Shown here piece after piece: positions 35,990 to 47,699 of a stretch of 64,000 nucleotides of DNA. The stretch comes from Miltochrista miniata (lineage: Eukaryota; Arthropoda; Insecta; Lepidoptera; Erebidae). Position 1 is the first letter of the stretch, and each line of letters opens with the position of its first letter. The notes beneath the pieces were generated by a model, which made no database searches, was not told where the DNA came from, and was given only the letters and a program-made list of their open reading frames with translations. Both the position numbers and the translations under genes were made by a program. The stretch spans positions 6,696,001 through 6,760,000 of the forward strand of contig OW121767.1 of the NCBI GenBank assembly GCA_933228765.1. The letters run 5' to 3'.

Positions 35990-36660
35990 CTATAAAAGTG
36001 TTTCCTAGTTAAATATAAGTATGTTTCCTATATCTAAAAGTTAGTTTTCCCTTAAGTTTTAGAATAATCCTATATTGGGTGTAACAAAATTACCTATCCA
36101 AACTTCGTCACGTGACGTGGCATCAGTCAAGAAACATTACAAAAATGAAGAAAAAAAAAAGAAAAAAAAATGAAGAAAAAAAAAAGTAAAAAAAAATCAC
36201 ATGAATACTTTAACCGTAAAGCTGTTTTAAAGGTCCTATTTTACCCTATTTTCACCCTTTCTATCGCTACTGAGCGGCAGTAGAAAGCGACAACGACGAT
36301 GTAAATTTAAATTTACCTGTAAACTTGTTTAAATGATGTGTAAAAAGTACACTATCAGCCTCATTACATACAAAGATTACTTTTTACATTCATTGCGTTT
36401 GTTTCAAAGTAGGTAAGTAGCTGAACTAAAGATCGAGAGACACGCAAGCCTGGTTTCCCAAGATCGGATGTCGTCTGTAGCTAACGCACTAATGATGGCA
36501 TGTCTGTAGATGAAATACCAACTCCATTGCTTCATCTTACTCGCTTGATATTTACAGATAAATAAATATTTTTGCATATTTCCGCTTAATCTCATTTTCT
36601 AGAGGAGATTAAAAATGGATGATGGCAGCCATTTAAAATTCTGTCCCAAAGAAAGAGTAG
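35990..36660. other. spacer without recognised gene
   Basis: A-rich run at 36140-36200 and the palindrome gtaaatttaaatttac near 36301. No gene is seen. Confidence 0.35.
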
Positions 36661-36667
36661 GTAGTTC

Positions 36668-36845
36668 CTGGGCGAGGCCGCAGTAGCGGCCGTGGGTCTG
36701 TTGGGAGTCCTGGGACATCCTTCCGAGGGCTTACCCGGGGCTCCCAACCATAGGCTGTTGGGCGTGACGTGAGGTTTTTTAGTCGGTAGGAGTCCGGCAT
36801 AACATCCATAAGGATTTTCCCTCACGTTAAAAAAAAAAAAAAGAG
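36668..36845 (+). mobile_element. SINE family B, longest clean copy
   Basis: gggcgaggccgcagtagcgg, ggtctgttgggagtcctggg, CTTACCCGGGGCTCCCAAC, gcgtgacgtgaggttttt, ggagtccggcataacatcc, then ccctcacgttaaaaaaa. It serves as the family reference in this window. Confidence 0.8.
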
Positions 36846-37074
36846 TAGTTAACAGTTTTCTATCTTAAATGTGTGATTTAGTTAGCATACTATAGAATTG
36901 CTTTCCAAAATTATCTCTGAGGTCCAGAGGGAGTAGACCAGCCAAGACCAGTGTCGAGTTCAGGGAGGCCGTGGGATATGCCTTGCACAGCTTTTTGGGA
37001 GAAACCGCGCTGCACCACCTTCAGCTGTTTCTGAACACAAAGCTTAACAACGATGTATGCTAAACACTGTCCGT

Positions 37075-37145
37075 ACTAAACTGCATTTAAAGATTTTCAA
37101 AAATTCGCTATTGTCAACCGGAAATCGAACCATATAAATCAACTG
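37075..37145. repeat. diverged arm fragment of the fold-back 3 family
   Basis: aaactgcatttaaagatttt and accggaaatcgaacc match the arm of 44306-45073. Confidence 0.5.
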
Positions 37146-37231
37146 AAGGATCATTTAGGTTTACTTGCCATCCATAGCCACAAATTTCTTCCACTCTGTA
37201 CAGAATACACGAATGTAGATACATTTTTTTG

Positions 37232-37345
37232 ACGTGGGGGAAAATCTTCATGGATGCTATGGACTTCCTCACGTATCCTGCCTAACAGCCTATGGTTGAA
37301 AGCCCCGGGAAAGCCCTCGGAAGGATACCCCAGGACAATATGTAA
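37232..37345 (-). mobile_element. SINE family B fragment
   Basis: gacgtgggggaaaatcttca, cctaacagcctatggttgaa and gccctcggaaggatacccc. Confidence 0.6.
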
Positions 37346-37459
37346 CCTGAATTAAGGTTCCTATTCTGCCGACTTTACATTTGTTGCAAATATCCATAGC
37401 TTGCAGTGACCACTGTCAATCAGGCCTTCGGCTTGTCTTGCACCTTACTGGTTAAAATA

Positions 37460-37970
37460 TACCTAGATAGGTACTCGGCTTTTAATATGTGAACTGCTGC
37501 AAAAGTTGTCTTTATCAACATTATACAGTTGGTAGGTAGGTTATATTGTTTGCTAACTGGTCAAGGATTTATCAAGCGGAGCGTGGTAAAATATTAATTA
37601 ACGTCAAACCCAGTTGCAAGTATTTTAATTAAAGTAAGTAAGTACCTTAATTTATTGTCAAGGCAATTTCGTGGTGAAAAAGTAAATAAGATAATAATTT
37701 ATACTTACATACTGAACGTAAAAATTTTCCATTACAAAGAACAAAAATTATTTATTCTGTTGATTGATGGCACTTGGCGGAACTTGCTGCACATATTGAA
37801 AAACGACACTTGTACTTTTCCACAATATTTATTAAATAAACATGACTGGTTTCGCCTTACAGCATCTCTTTTATGACTAGATACGGTATCGAAATTAATC
37901 AAACAATAACATTTTTAGTTAACTAGTCGTTAACCTCGACTTTTAATCCCTGTACGGGTGTCAGAACAGT
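37460..37970. other. spacer without recognised gene
   Basis: AT-rich; the 73-codon open frame at 37655 has no recognisable signature or splice context. Confidence 0.35.
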
Positions 37971-37974
37971 AATT

Positions 37975-38125
37975 AAAATAAATAAATAAATATTGTTGGA
38001 CATTCTCACACAACATCATCTAGCCCAAACTAAGCTATAAAGCTTGTGCTATGGGATCTAGACGACTGATAGACATACTTACATGTATGTATATTTCTAA
38101 ATACGTACTTATTATACATAGAAAA
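37975..38125 (-). mobile_element. tRNA-derived SINE tail fragment
   Basis: aaataaataaatattgttgg, acacaacatcatctagccca and cttgtgctatgggatctaga are the 3' part of the family at 45976. Confidence 0.5.
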
Positions 38126-38479
38126 CAGGATTGTTCAGAATACAGTATCTACTTGTAGTTAGCGTAGTTTCTATACCTATTTTTGTTTCCTTTTCAGTTA
38201 GCCAAAATTAGTGAGTTTTCAAGTACGACCCCCCGGAAATGCACGAATGTCTTCTTGATACTAATACAGTAGGTACCTATGTCATGTGTAGAATATTTAA
38301 AAAAAATAACGGTACCTAAGTTAACAAATACGCAAACGCTTCCTTTTAACATTTATCAAGCAAGATATTTTTAAAATAGTCTTGAGTTTAAAAATAGGAA
38401 GTGTATTTTAAATTTTTAAACCTCGAGTAAGTACATTAAGTTTTTATTTGATGACTTATGTACATAATAACCTCGTCAA

Positions 38480-38720
38480 CGGTAACCCCCCAAAGGCGCG
38501 GGATAGCACCCAAACCACCCCCTAGGCGAGGCCCCAGTGGTAGCCGTAGGTCTGTTGGGAGTCTTGGGACATCCTTCCGAGGGCTTGTGAAAAATCACCT
38601 GCTTGAGCCGGGAGATGTGAAAAAAAAACATCCTGTATTTTATGATACCAACCGAAAGAGTCTTTAATAAGGAACAATTTCTTATACAGAACATAGTATC
38701 TTAAATCAAAGGAAGATCAA
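38480..38720. mobile_element. SINE B head joined to a fold-back 3 arm fragment
   Basis: 38480-38590 is SINE B up to ccttccgagggctt; from 38588 gtgaaaaatcacctgcttga to atatgttttta it matches one arm of 44306-45073. The join is abrupt. Confidence 0.6.
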
Positions 38721-38779
38721 GTAAAATATGTTTTTACTGTACTACCGTGTAGGTACTATGTGTACCGTGCGACATTTCG

Positions 38780-39030
38780 GTTTTAGGGTTCCGTACCAAA
38801 AGGGTAAAAAAACGGGACCCTATTCATGAGACTTCGCCGTCCGTCTGTCTGTCTTTTCGTCACGAGGCTCTATCTTAGGAACCGTGATAGCTAGAGAGCT
38901 GAAATTTCATGGATGATATATTTCTGTTGCCGCTATTATAACAAATACTAAAATCACAAAGGGGGGGGGGGGATTAAGGTACGGAACCCTATGTGCGCGC
39001 GTTCGACTCGCACTTGACCGTTTTTTAAAC
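38780..39030 (+). repeat. ggttccgta-family repeat
   Basis: From agggttccgtaccaaaaggg to cgttcgactcgcacttgacc, with gagacttcgccgtccgtctg and a run of 12 G near 38960. Confidence 0.7.
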
Positions 39031-39299
39031 ACCCGTCTGTCAAAACATGTTTTAAAAACGCAGTAGGTATTTCTCACAATTTGCGGAACTTGAGAATTTA
39101 ATTTCATATTGACGATAGAAAACGTTGCCCTACTTCAGATAAATAATGATACGGTCTATTACCGCAGCAGCCGAGTTACATAAACTTGAATTACTTGTAA
39201 CTTGGCAAACGTAAAGTATGTAGGACGCCAACCCGTCAGATGGATCCACGAACCTAAAAATTCTAAGGACTAGGTTCCAGGTTTACACGGGCTGGTTTT

Positions 39300-39755
39300 C
39301 GCAACTCTACGTCATTTCTGCGCCTATTCTATTTTGCGTGGGGGTTTTGGTATACTGCCGTCCCAGTTCCTCCAGGAAGTCTAGCAGACTCTTCACGTTG
39401 CCGACGACTTCCTGGAGCGACCTCGGTGTACCGAAGTGTCTAGCCCTGTATCTGACCAGTTCTATGCATTCCATTAGAATGTGACTTCGTCCGTCTCCAT
39501 ACAGGCTCTGCAAAGGGGACTGTCTGTGACAGTGACACCTAAATTAAAAAGATGTTTGTTAAGTGGACTGTGACCCGTAACTATACCTGTTGTCATACTT
39601 ATCTTGGTCCTGTTTAGTTGCAGAATTTTGTGAGAGAATCTGGTGTTGATTGTCGGCAGGGGTTGATTCCATGGACTGGTTGCGGAAGACGCAGGACCGC
39701 ATGCTGTGGTGTTTATTGGGAGAGGCAAACGTCCAGTTATGCACTACCATAGGCT
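39300..39755 (-). pseudogene. RNase-H-bearing LINE, 3' coding remnant
   Basis: Minus-strand frames 39728-39474 and 39513-39307 overlap by a shift and give MTTGIVTGHSPLNKHLFNLG, then SPLCRACMETDE and HILMECIELVRYRARHFG. LTGH-LN-HL and C-x2-C-x(n)-HILMEC-x(n)-R form the conserved region behind RNase H in several insect LINE clades. The other strand at 39660-39755 carries an EAYVQQWT-like end, so two LINE ends abut. Confidence 0.7.
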
Positions 39756-39759
39756 GAAT

Positions 39760-40280
39760 TGATTGATTGATAATTCACTCTGCTTACTTACTACGTTATT
39801 TGTGCTTTTTGGTCGGCGTTAGGTTAAGTATCACCCATCACTATGCTTCAGGGATTTAACTCAACACCGTGCTGTACCTACTCAAATATAGATACGTTAC
39901 CAACACTGAAAAATGGCAACAAAAATGTCAGGCAATTGCCTTACTTTTCATACATGCTACAATAGATAATGTCATAAAAAATCTTTTTTTAAATGTATAA
40001 AAGGTCTGCTGTTTTTGAAAGCCGTGATGTTCGTGCATGACGTGTCTAAGTATAATACGTCGTTGGCTGTAGGTACCTACTTATCATTTCTTACTTACTC
40101 CACTTAACGGAGAACTTCCACTGGGATTGGCATTCGTTTTCCTGCTATCAATGGCAGGCATTCATCCTGGGACACCCTTCCGAGGGCTAGCTCGGAGCTC
40201 CCAGCCGTAGGCAGTAGCTCCTGGAAAGTCTGTGGAAATCCGTAATGGGCTACTCCGTACTCTTCTATAAGTACTTAATA
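39760..40280. other. spacer with a small SINE B trace
   Basis: 40165-40215 has ggacacccttccgagggcta and ctcggagctcccagccgtag. Nothing else is recognised. Confidence 0.4.
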
Positions 40281-40284
40281 CTAC

Positions 40285-40630
40285 ATATTATAAAGAGGAA
40301 AGATTTGATTGTTCGTTTGCTCTGAAATTACTGAACCGAATTGAAAAATTCTTTCATTCTTGGGAAACTACACTATTCCCGGGTAACATATTTTATTCCC
40401 ATATTCCCACGGGAACTGCGTGAGTGAAACAGACACGCGTCACGAGGTTTCACTCGCGTACTCGTAGCTCCTTACGGGAATAAAATGTAGCCTATGTTAC
40501 TCAGGGTGAATGTAGCTTTAAAATGTTGAAAGAATTCTTGAAATTGGCAATGTAATTTTTGTGTTTATTAATTACAAACATACCTACATACAAAAATACA
40601 TTATTTTCTTCTTTATAATAATAGCAATAA
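40285..40630. mobile_element. two Helitron fragments in opposite orientation
   Basis: The first (+) runs from atattataaagaggaaagat to gtgagtgaaac; the second (-) from cgcgtcacgaggtttcactc through aataaaatgtagcctatgtt to ttctttataataatag. They meet head to head at about 40430. Confidence 0.6.
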
Positions 40631-40991
40631 TAGTGTAGATGGAGCCACGATCATTGACAGTGTAACACAGTGCAATTACAAGAACGAATTTCCAATGCAG
40701 GGATACAGTTCGCAGTTTCGCAGTCTCTTTGACGATTTGGTTACGTTTGCAGAACGTTATTATCAGAGTTACGTAAACGCACGATCGCTAACCCGAGCCG
40801 TAACAACGAGACAATTACAAAATACAATTGTTAAAAATAAAATACCGCGACCAACTTCTCTTTTAAATTGCGACGCGACGTCTTTCTTTTGAATAACTAG
40901 CTATTTTACTTTTTATTCTGTAAAATTACACCTTTCTGAAGTTTCCTACAATGGTGACTTCAAAGTGTGGGTTAGTCGTATCCACATAGAT

Positions 40992-41036
40992 CTGTTCCTG
41001 TTCCTATATATATATCTATATATAGGAACAGGAACA
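40992..41036. repeat. 21-bp hairpin
   Basis: CTGTTCCTGTTCCTATATATA (40992-41012) and its reverse complement (41016-41036) with a 3-bp spacer. Confidence 0.9.
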
Positions 41037-41039
41037 GTT

Positions 41040-41755
41040 CCAATTACTATACCATCGCGTTTCATTCTATAGGCAAAGATATTTAAATAATTAGGAACAA
41101 ATGCGCCTACCTATATTTTATACTATCATGGACCTGCCCCTACTCCTTGATGTATCGCCAACTACACTAGGTATCAAGGACAATCTGAACCACAGAATCG
41201 GATTCATACTAGAAGACACTAGTCACAAATGAAGTCGATAAAAGTTTCCATAGCGAGGACCGCAATAATTGTCACGTGTATATCACTGCCTGGGGAGACA
41301 ACCTCGAAAGCCTTCGATGTAATCTAGGAACAGGGAATGTAGAGATGTATTCTTCACAAATGTTTCTTCCATTAAATAATTTAGGTTCCCAAAGTCTACT
41401 GAGCGCCTATCCACCTCTCTGCAGTTTCAGCCAGTAGCAGACTCTAGGCTCGATCTGCTGCAGTCGACGTTTCGTCCTACATTTCAGGCCGACTCAATAT
41501 TTGCTTGCAACTGTAGTTTAGGAAATGCTAGTTACTAAGTAAGTATTATGTAGGTACCAATACTAACCAATGAGAAACCCATACCGACACGACTCCACGC
41601 CAAGACTGGCGAGGTACTCTTAGAGTTAGTTAGTGTGACAATTTACAACAAAATGATTACAGAAGACAGCTGCTACGTAACCGATTTCAACATAAGTTTT
41701 TGCTGAAATGTTTACTAACAAATTTCAAGACTGACTCCATTTTGAAGGGGTCGGT
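41040..41755. other. spacer without recognised gene
   Basis: Moderate GC content with no signature that I recognise. Confidence 0.35.
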
Positions 41756-41759
41756 GAGG

Positions 41760-42680
41760 TAAGATTGACGGCAAATTATCGTAAGACATGTAGACAGGTA
41801 GGTAGGACCAGTATTAAGATTAGGGATGATCAAGTAGAATTGGTCGATGAAACTGTCTTTCTGGGCATAAAGTTAGACTCCAACTTGCAGTGGGGGCCTC
41901 ATATCGAGTAAGTCTCGGGCAGACTGAGCTCTGCAGCCTATGCCGTTAAAAAGATCCGACAACTGACAGACATTAGAACAGCGCGTCTTGTCTACTTTAG
42001 CTATTTCCACAGTGTCATGACCTATGGCATACTATTATGGGGTAACGCTGCCGACATCGAATCTATCTTTGTGTTGCAGAAAAGGGCTGTCCGGGCTATC
42101 TATGGTATGGGGATTCGGGAGTCATTAAGAGAAAAGTTTAAGGATATCAACATACTTACTGTGTATTCACAGTACATATATGAAAACTTATTATATACTC
42201 ATAAAAATAACAGTAAATTTATTAAAAATAGTGATATCCATAATCTAAACTTAAGAAATAAGAATAAATTGGCTGTACCTAGATTTAGGCTTAATAAAAT
42301 AAGCAATTCTTTTGCGGGCAATTGTATTCGAATGTACAATACATTGCCGACAGCCATAACAGGTTTGTCAGTTAATAAATTTAAAAAACTAATAAAACTT
42401 AAATTGTGCCAGAAAGCTTATTATAGCATTAAAGACTTTCTAGAAGACAAGGCTGCCTGGCAGTGACACGAATTGCTCCTTTCTACATTAAAAAAAAAAC
42501 TGTATTAGATACTAAGATACTAGAAGAGAAGGGACCAGACTGAGTTTCTTGGGGTGTTCTTCTCAGTCTGTAGTATTTCCGAACCCCCGGTAGAGTCACA
42601 AAAATTTTGACAAACCTAAATAATTTTTTTAAAAATTTCAAAGGGAATAAATTTTATTTTATTTTATTTTATTTTATAGG
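41760..42680 (+). pseudogene. 5'-truncated LINE, reverse transcriptase C-terminus and 3' end
   Basis: Reading from about 41820: DDQVELVDETVFLGIKLDSN, a stop, then LTDIRTARLVYFSYFHSVM and the open frame 42017-42466 with MTYGILLWGNAADIESIFVL and QKRAVRAIYG. YG-LLWG-S-x-FVLQKRA-R is a typical LINE thumb region and YYSIKDFLEDKAAW its C-terminus. The tail is (ATTTT)n at 42650-42678. The family also supplied the fragment at 45600-45910. Confidence 0.8.
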
Positions 42681-42689
42681 TAAATAGTC

Positions 42690-42925
42690 TACCTCCTTCT
42701 GCAGCCATCAACTTGGAACTCTTGGAAAATATTGCATCTCAGGAACCATGTTAGGTAGAGAGCTGAAACTTTCACAGATGATGTAGGTACCTACTTCTGT
42801 TGCCGCTGTAACTAGATACTAATATAGGTACTTAATACTAAAATAAAATAAAAAAATTGGGGGATTCCAATTTTTTGTGCGAAAACCCTTGAGTCCAAGT
42901 CGCATTTGACCGGTTTTTATATTGT
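42690..42925 (+). repeat. ggttccgta-family repeat
   Basis: catctcaggaaccatgttag, gttgccgctgtaactagata and ccaagtcgcatttgaccgg. Confidence 0.55.
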
Positions 42926-42929
42926 CCAG

Positions 42930-43465
42930 TTCGTTTCAACACGACAATAGACTCACCACCGGACGAAATACAACTAGTGAAACGTGTCGTATAGTAACTA
43001 TACATCTGCTTACCCTGGGGAAAAACTGTGACTTATAATATGCCGAATATGCTTGTGTAAGAATTAACTCACATTTTGTAGTCACTTCGCGCCATTGAAT
43101 TGGTATTATGAAATGTTGTGGGACGTTCTGTCTCACGCACACAGATACCATCAACATCTGTGAAACGCGCAATGTGTGTTTGTCTAGCTGAGAATGTTAA
43201 ATTAAACAATTTGAACCTCTTTTCCAACTATTTCACATCTTTTGTTCAATTTCAATCGACGGATGGTGATTTTTATTGCGTTAATTGGAAGAAACCTTGT
43301 CCAGAAATAGATTGATGACGCTGACACGTTTTCTTCCAAATGTAGAATACTGCAGACTTAGTAAAGAGGTTAAGTCGACTAATTAAGAAAAAAAAAAAGC
43401 TTTTTTATTCCACTAATAAAAAAAAATACATTATAAAATTTAAAAAAAAAATTAAAATTACACAA
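42930..43465. other. spacer without recognised gene
   Basis: Poly(A/T)-rich after 43385. No gene or repeat is named. Confidence 0.35.
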
Positions 43466-43469
43466 AAAG

Positions 43470-43960
43470 TAGAATAACGGCCACCTCTCAGCGTAATGCC
43501 ACTGTAAATGCTATCCACCTGCGTTACAGGCAGACAGCGCTGGTTTTCAGAGGTGGCCGGACGCAATTAGACTATGTTATCCCCTCATGATAGTGTGAAG
43601 GAAGGGGAGGAGATAGTTCTCGAAGTGAGATAAAGAGATTACCTACCCCATCAGGTAATGAGATCACAACCTGGGGCGACCAACGTGAAATCTGAAATTA
43701 AATGAAGCAAACATCTTGCTTGGCCGCACACTGAATACTCTTAGGTACTCACAGTCCTTTTTTAGCAAAAAGCATTAACTATCATCCTTAGAGCCTTTTT
43801 CAAAACCAGTTGGGGTCGGCTCTCCAGTCTAACTGCGATGCGGCTGAACTTTGATATTTTCCGTGCAGCGACTGCCATCTGAGCTCCACAACCAATTGGC
43901 AATATCTACCGAAGTTCTGTAGTTAGACTGACTGTGTTTTCCCTTTCCAAAAAAATAGAG
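43470..43960. repeat. two interspersed repeat fragments
   Basis: 43478-43690 (agaataacggccacctctca, cagacagcgctggttttcag, gggcgaccaacgtgaaatc) and 43790-43960 (ccagttggggtcggctctcc, cagtctaactgcgatgcggc) look like pieces of abundant lepidopteran repeats, recognised from memory. Confidence 0.45.
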
Positions 43961-44305
43961 GCATGTAGGTACCAAGTCATTCCCTCAATTATTTTATCGG
44001 TAGAGATAAATGGAAAAGTATTCCCCCAGTAGCTAAATGTGGAAAGAAAATCCTTTCTTCCCTACCAGTAGGGATATTATGTGAAACAGGCGCGTAAAAG
44101 GCACTGAATGAAACTCGGTCAACCAGAGCACAATACGTCGTATTCAGATTTGATCTGTATCTTGTGCCCAGAGCTAGTGAGAATATAATTGCAAAAGTAG
44201 AGCCACACTACTCATAGCTAGATAGGTAGGTAGGTACTACCCCGTCTTTTGTGTCAGGGATAAAATAATTATAAATAAATCAGAGTAACTGTTAATCTAA
44301 ATATA

Positions 44306-45073
44306 CAGGGTGGAATTTAAAGACGGTAGTTGGAGGTAAAGTACCCTTAATATTGATAATGGCAAGTTTTGCTGAAAGGAAACATTCCTTTATTTTCAAT
44401 AGTAAGTAAAACTGCATTTAAAGATTTTTGAAAAATCATCTGCTTGAGCCGGGAATCGAACCTAGGAGATGTGGAAAAAAACAGCCTGTATTTTATGATA
44501 CCAACCGAAAGAGTCTTTAATAAGGAACAATTTCTTTTAAACAACATAGTATCTTAAATTAAAGGAAGACCTAGTAAAATATGTTTTTATTGTGAAGCTT
44601 ACTCACTATCTGAAGACAAAAAAAAAACAGTCTTATAGAGATTCTTCTTTTTTTCAGTTGGTTAAAAATGTTTTAGTTTCTGTGAATGGGATATCGTTAT
44701 GGTCACTTAACTAACCAACTACAAAAAAAATTGGAGTTTCTCAATTAGACTGTTTTTTTTTCCTTCAGAATTGGAAATTCTTTACAATAAAAACATATTG
44801 TACTTGATCTTCCTTTATTTTAAGATACTATGTTGCTTAAAAGAAATTGATCCTTATTAAAAAGTGTTGCGGTTGGTATCATAATATACAGGATGTTTTT
44901 TTTCTCACATCTCCGAGGTTCGATTCCCGGCTCAAGCAGGTGATTTTTCAAAAATCATTGAATGCAGTTTTACTTACCTTCGAAAATAAAGGAATGTTTC
45001 CTTTCAGCAAAACTTGCCCTTATCAATATTAAGGGTACTTTCCCTCCAACTACCGTCTTTAAATTCCATCCTG
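44306..45073. mobile_element. fold-back element 3, TATA|CAGGGTG ends
   Basis: CAGGGTGGAATTTAAAGACGG and the diverged complement ccatcctg lie between TATA (44302-44305) and TATA (45074-45077). The arms (about 370 bp) run nearly to a loop at 44680-44705. Each arm has gccgggaatcgaacc or its complement, a tRNA-like B box. Confidence 0.85.
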
Positions 45074-45074
45074 T

Positions 45075-45289
45075 ATATAACTCAAAGGTGACTGACTGAC
45101 ATAGTGATCTATAAAAGCACAGCCCAAACCACTGGACGGATCGGGCTGAAATTTGGCATGCAGGTAGATGTTATGACGTAGGCATCCGCTAAGAAAGGAT
45201 TTTGAGAAATTCTACCCCCAAGGGGATAAAATACGGGAAACGAGAACGGGAACAAATTTTACGCGGGCGAAGCTGCGGGCATCAGCTAG
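45075..45289 (+). mobile_element. Helitron- or RTE-tail-like repeat ending CTAG
   Basis: Directly joined to the fold-back: gactgactgacatagtgatc, gatcgggctgaaatttggc and gcgaagctgcgggcatcagCTAG. Confidence 0.55.
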
Positions 45290-45599
45290 TAAATAATATA
45301 AATATTTATCAGCTAAGTCGTAGGTGTAAGGACAGGGCTGCTGTCACATAATTTTAGGTACCTACTTATTTGCATTAGCGGCCTGACAGCTTGTCAATAA
45401 TTGTTGGAACTAAACCGGTTGCTACGCTTGCATTGAATTGAAAAGCCTCGATGTTAAATCCGGTATCGACATGGCTTTATACAGTTTATTCGGCCTGTAA
45501 CGAAGTTTAAAATGAGAACTTTCTCAATTTATCACATTTTAACCAATTTGGTTTTCTTACTGATAAAGGTAACTACAAAATTTGAGAAACACAGCGGAA

Positions 45600-45910
45600 G
45601 TAGCTGAAATAGACAAGACGCGCAGTTCTAATGTCTGTCAGTTTTCGGATTTTTTAACGGCATAGGGTTTTTTTTAAAAGTGAGGGAATATCTATCATGG
45701 ATGCTTCTACTGACTAAAATCCTCACGTAACGGCCAACGGCCTGTGGTCGGGAGCCCCGGGTAAGCCCTCGGAAGGATGTTCCAGGACTCCCAAAACAAC
45801 GGCATATGGTGCAGACACGATACAATATATAATGTACTGTGCTGCAGAGCTCAGTCTGCCCGAGACTTTCTCGATTTAAGGCTCCCATTGCAATTTTATA
45901 GACTAACTTT
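45600..45910 (-). pseudogene. LINE fragment interrupted by a SINE
   Basis: On the minus strand it matches 41880-42000 (agtctgcccgagac, ttctaatgtctgtcagtt). A SINE B (45665-45797) with target duplication aacggcata (45656-45664 and 45798-45806) splits it. Confidence 0.75.
45665..45797 (-). mobile_element. SINE family B inserted in a LINE, 9-bp target duplication
   Basis: T run, agtgagggaatatctatcat, gggagccccgggtaagccc, ending caggactcccaaaac. The flanking 9-mers are identical. Confidence 0.8.
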
Positions 45911-45975
45911 ATTCCTAACCTTAATAAATACCTACTGGTGTTAACGAATGTAATATTTGGCAAAGGTAATCGACT

Positions 45976-46290
45976 GGCCTCGTGGTCCAGTGGTTACAGT
46001 ACCTTACCACGGATTCAGACATCGTGGGTTCGATTCCCACCCAGGACAAATCTCTTCGTGTGATGAGCGCATTGATTTGTTATGTGTCTGGGTGTAATTT
46101 ATGTATTTATGTTTGTATTTCAATTAAATTTAGAAATATAAAAGTATCTTTATCAATATATAGATAGAAGAATAGATTGAATATAAAGTTTCTACATAAA
46201 AAAACTGTATTAGATACAATTTATTATTAGCTTAATTTGGGCTAGATGATGTTGAGTGAAAATGTTTAAAAATATATTTATTTATTTAAT
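45976..46290 (+). mobile_element. tRNA-derived SINE
   Basis: ggcctcgtggtccagtggtt (A box), gtgggttcgattcccaccca (B box), then ggacaaatctcttcgtgtga and a long tail to tatttatttatttaat with the block gcttaatttgggctagatga. Confidence 0.75.
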
Positions 46291-46330
46291 CTAACTGGGA
46301 CTCCCATACAAAGATCAGACAGACTATCCA

Positions 46331-46463
46331 CTGAACAACCATTTGTTCTCAGGTGAAAACAAATGGTTGTTCAGTTCCCTTGGCTTCAACCAGCTTCAAC
46401 AGAGGTATAAAAAAAATAAAAAAAAAATAAAAAGAGGTCTGTTGAAGCTGGTTGAAGCCAAGG
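46331..46463. repeat. two neighbouring perfect hairpins
   Basis: 46331-46347 pairs with 46358-46374 (17 bp); 46378-46403 pairs with 46438-46463 (26 bp, A-rich loop). Confidence 0.9.
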
Positions 46464-46564
46464 AAACGTCATAAGTTGTCATATGCAAAGATTAAATACT
46501 TAGGCAGAGCTAGGTAAGTAGTATGATGGATTTTCAATTGAATATGAATTGATGATTGATTTAC

Positions 46565-46855
46565 CATCCATGTGATCACTTTGTGACATTTATTTGAGCG
46601 TTTCCGTGCTTCGGAAGGCACGTTAAGCCGTTGGTCCCGGTTGCCAGTAAAATGGCAGTCGTTAAGCTAAGTTGAAGGCTTTATTTCAACAGCAGGCAGT
46701 CACAACCTGCGCCTGTCCATTTAAACACGGCAATACGGCTCACCACCTATAACGTGGGACAAATTATACAAAGGTGAAATGTGGGCATATAATATGCCTC
46801 TGCCTACCCCTTCGGGGATAAAGGCGTGACCATATGTATGTATGTATGTATGAAT
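46565..46855 (+). mobile_element. 5'-truncated 5S-derived SINE
   Basis: It starts within the head at accatccatgtgatcac and runs to ggggataaaggcgtgaccat with a (GTAT)n tail. tatgaattgat stands on both sides. Confidence 0.75.
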
Positions 46856-47281
46856 TGATTAGTTTTTTATTGTGCCATGTTTTTGTCATTATTGAAATGT
46901 CAAACTATGTTGTATTTTTATGATTGACACTAGATCGGTATTAGAATTTAATGTAATCTATTTACATAGCAGGGACCAGTTATCATAACCAGTCAAGTCA
47001 AGTTAATTTTTAAAAAAAACGTTAAATTCCTACCTAGCTTGTTGTTGTTGTGTATCTCAGAAATGACAATTAAACATTAGAAATAAATAATCTATTATTC
47101 TAAATCATACATTGTCTATTCTAAATCATACATTGCCTAAACTTGAGCTCCGCGCTGCGTGAATGTGAAAAAAATGTCAGTCTCTATATGATTCTAATTT
47201 TCGTCATCTCGCATACCGTGTCAGAAGTTATGCCAACTCAGCACGTCACCCCAAGACGTACCTATATCTAAGGTGGAAGAA

Positions 47282-47317
47282 TTCGTCGGATCCGAGTCCC
47301 TACTCGGATCCGACGAA
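47282..47317. repeat. perfect 16-bp hairpin, 4-bp spacer
   Basis: TTCGTCGGATCCGAGT (47282-47297) and its exact complement (47302-47317). Confidence 0.9.
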
Positions 47318-47424
47318 ATCCTGAAAACTTTCAATACAAATTGGTGGCCTTATGGGAGCATAAGGCTTTGAATTTGCCTTAACAATCGTCACGTTACATA
47401 CTGACAACTGTTGATTGTTGTTTG

Positions 47425-47698
47425 ACTGCCTCTGTGGCGCAGTCGGTAAAGATACCGCGTGCGGCGCTGGAAGTCGTGGGTTCGATTCCCACCGGAGACA
47501 AATATTTGTGTGACCAATAATTGTTTGTCTCAAGAGTCTGGGTGTTTCTATGTTAAATATGTATGTATTTAAAAAGTATATAAGTATTAATATCCGTGGT
47601 CTGATACCCATAACACAAGCAGGTTATTCCTAGCTTACTTTGGGATCAGATAGCGTTGTGTGAAATGTCCGTGAATATTTATTTATTTATTTATTTAA
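47425..47698 (+). mobile_element. tRNA-derived SINE
   Basis: tgcctctgtggcgcagtcgg, tcgtgggttcgattcccacc, ending gtgaatatttatttatttat. Close to 23897-24175. Confidence 0.8.
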
Positions 47699-47699
47699 C

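Noticed and set aside
44880..44950. tRNA gene in fold-back 3 (gaggttcgattcccggctc)
   Set aside because: A mirrored copy exists in the other arm and acceptor and anticodon stems do not form; treated as a tRNA-like module of the element.
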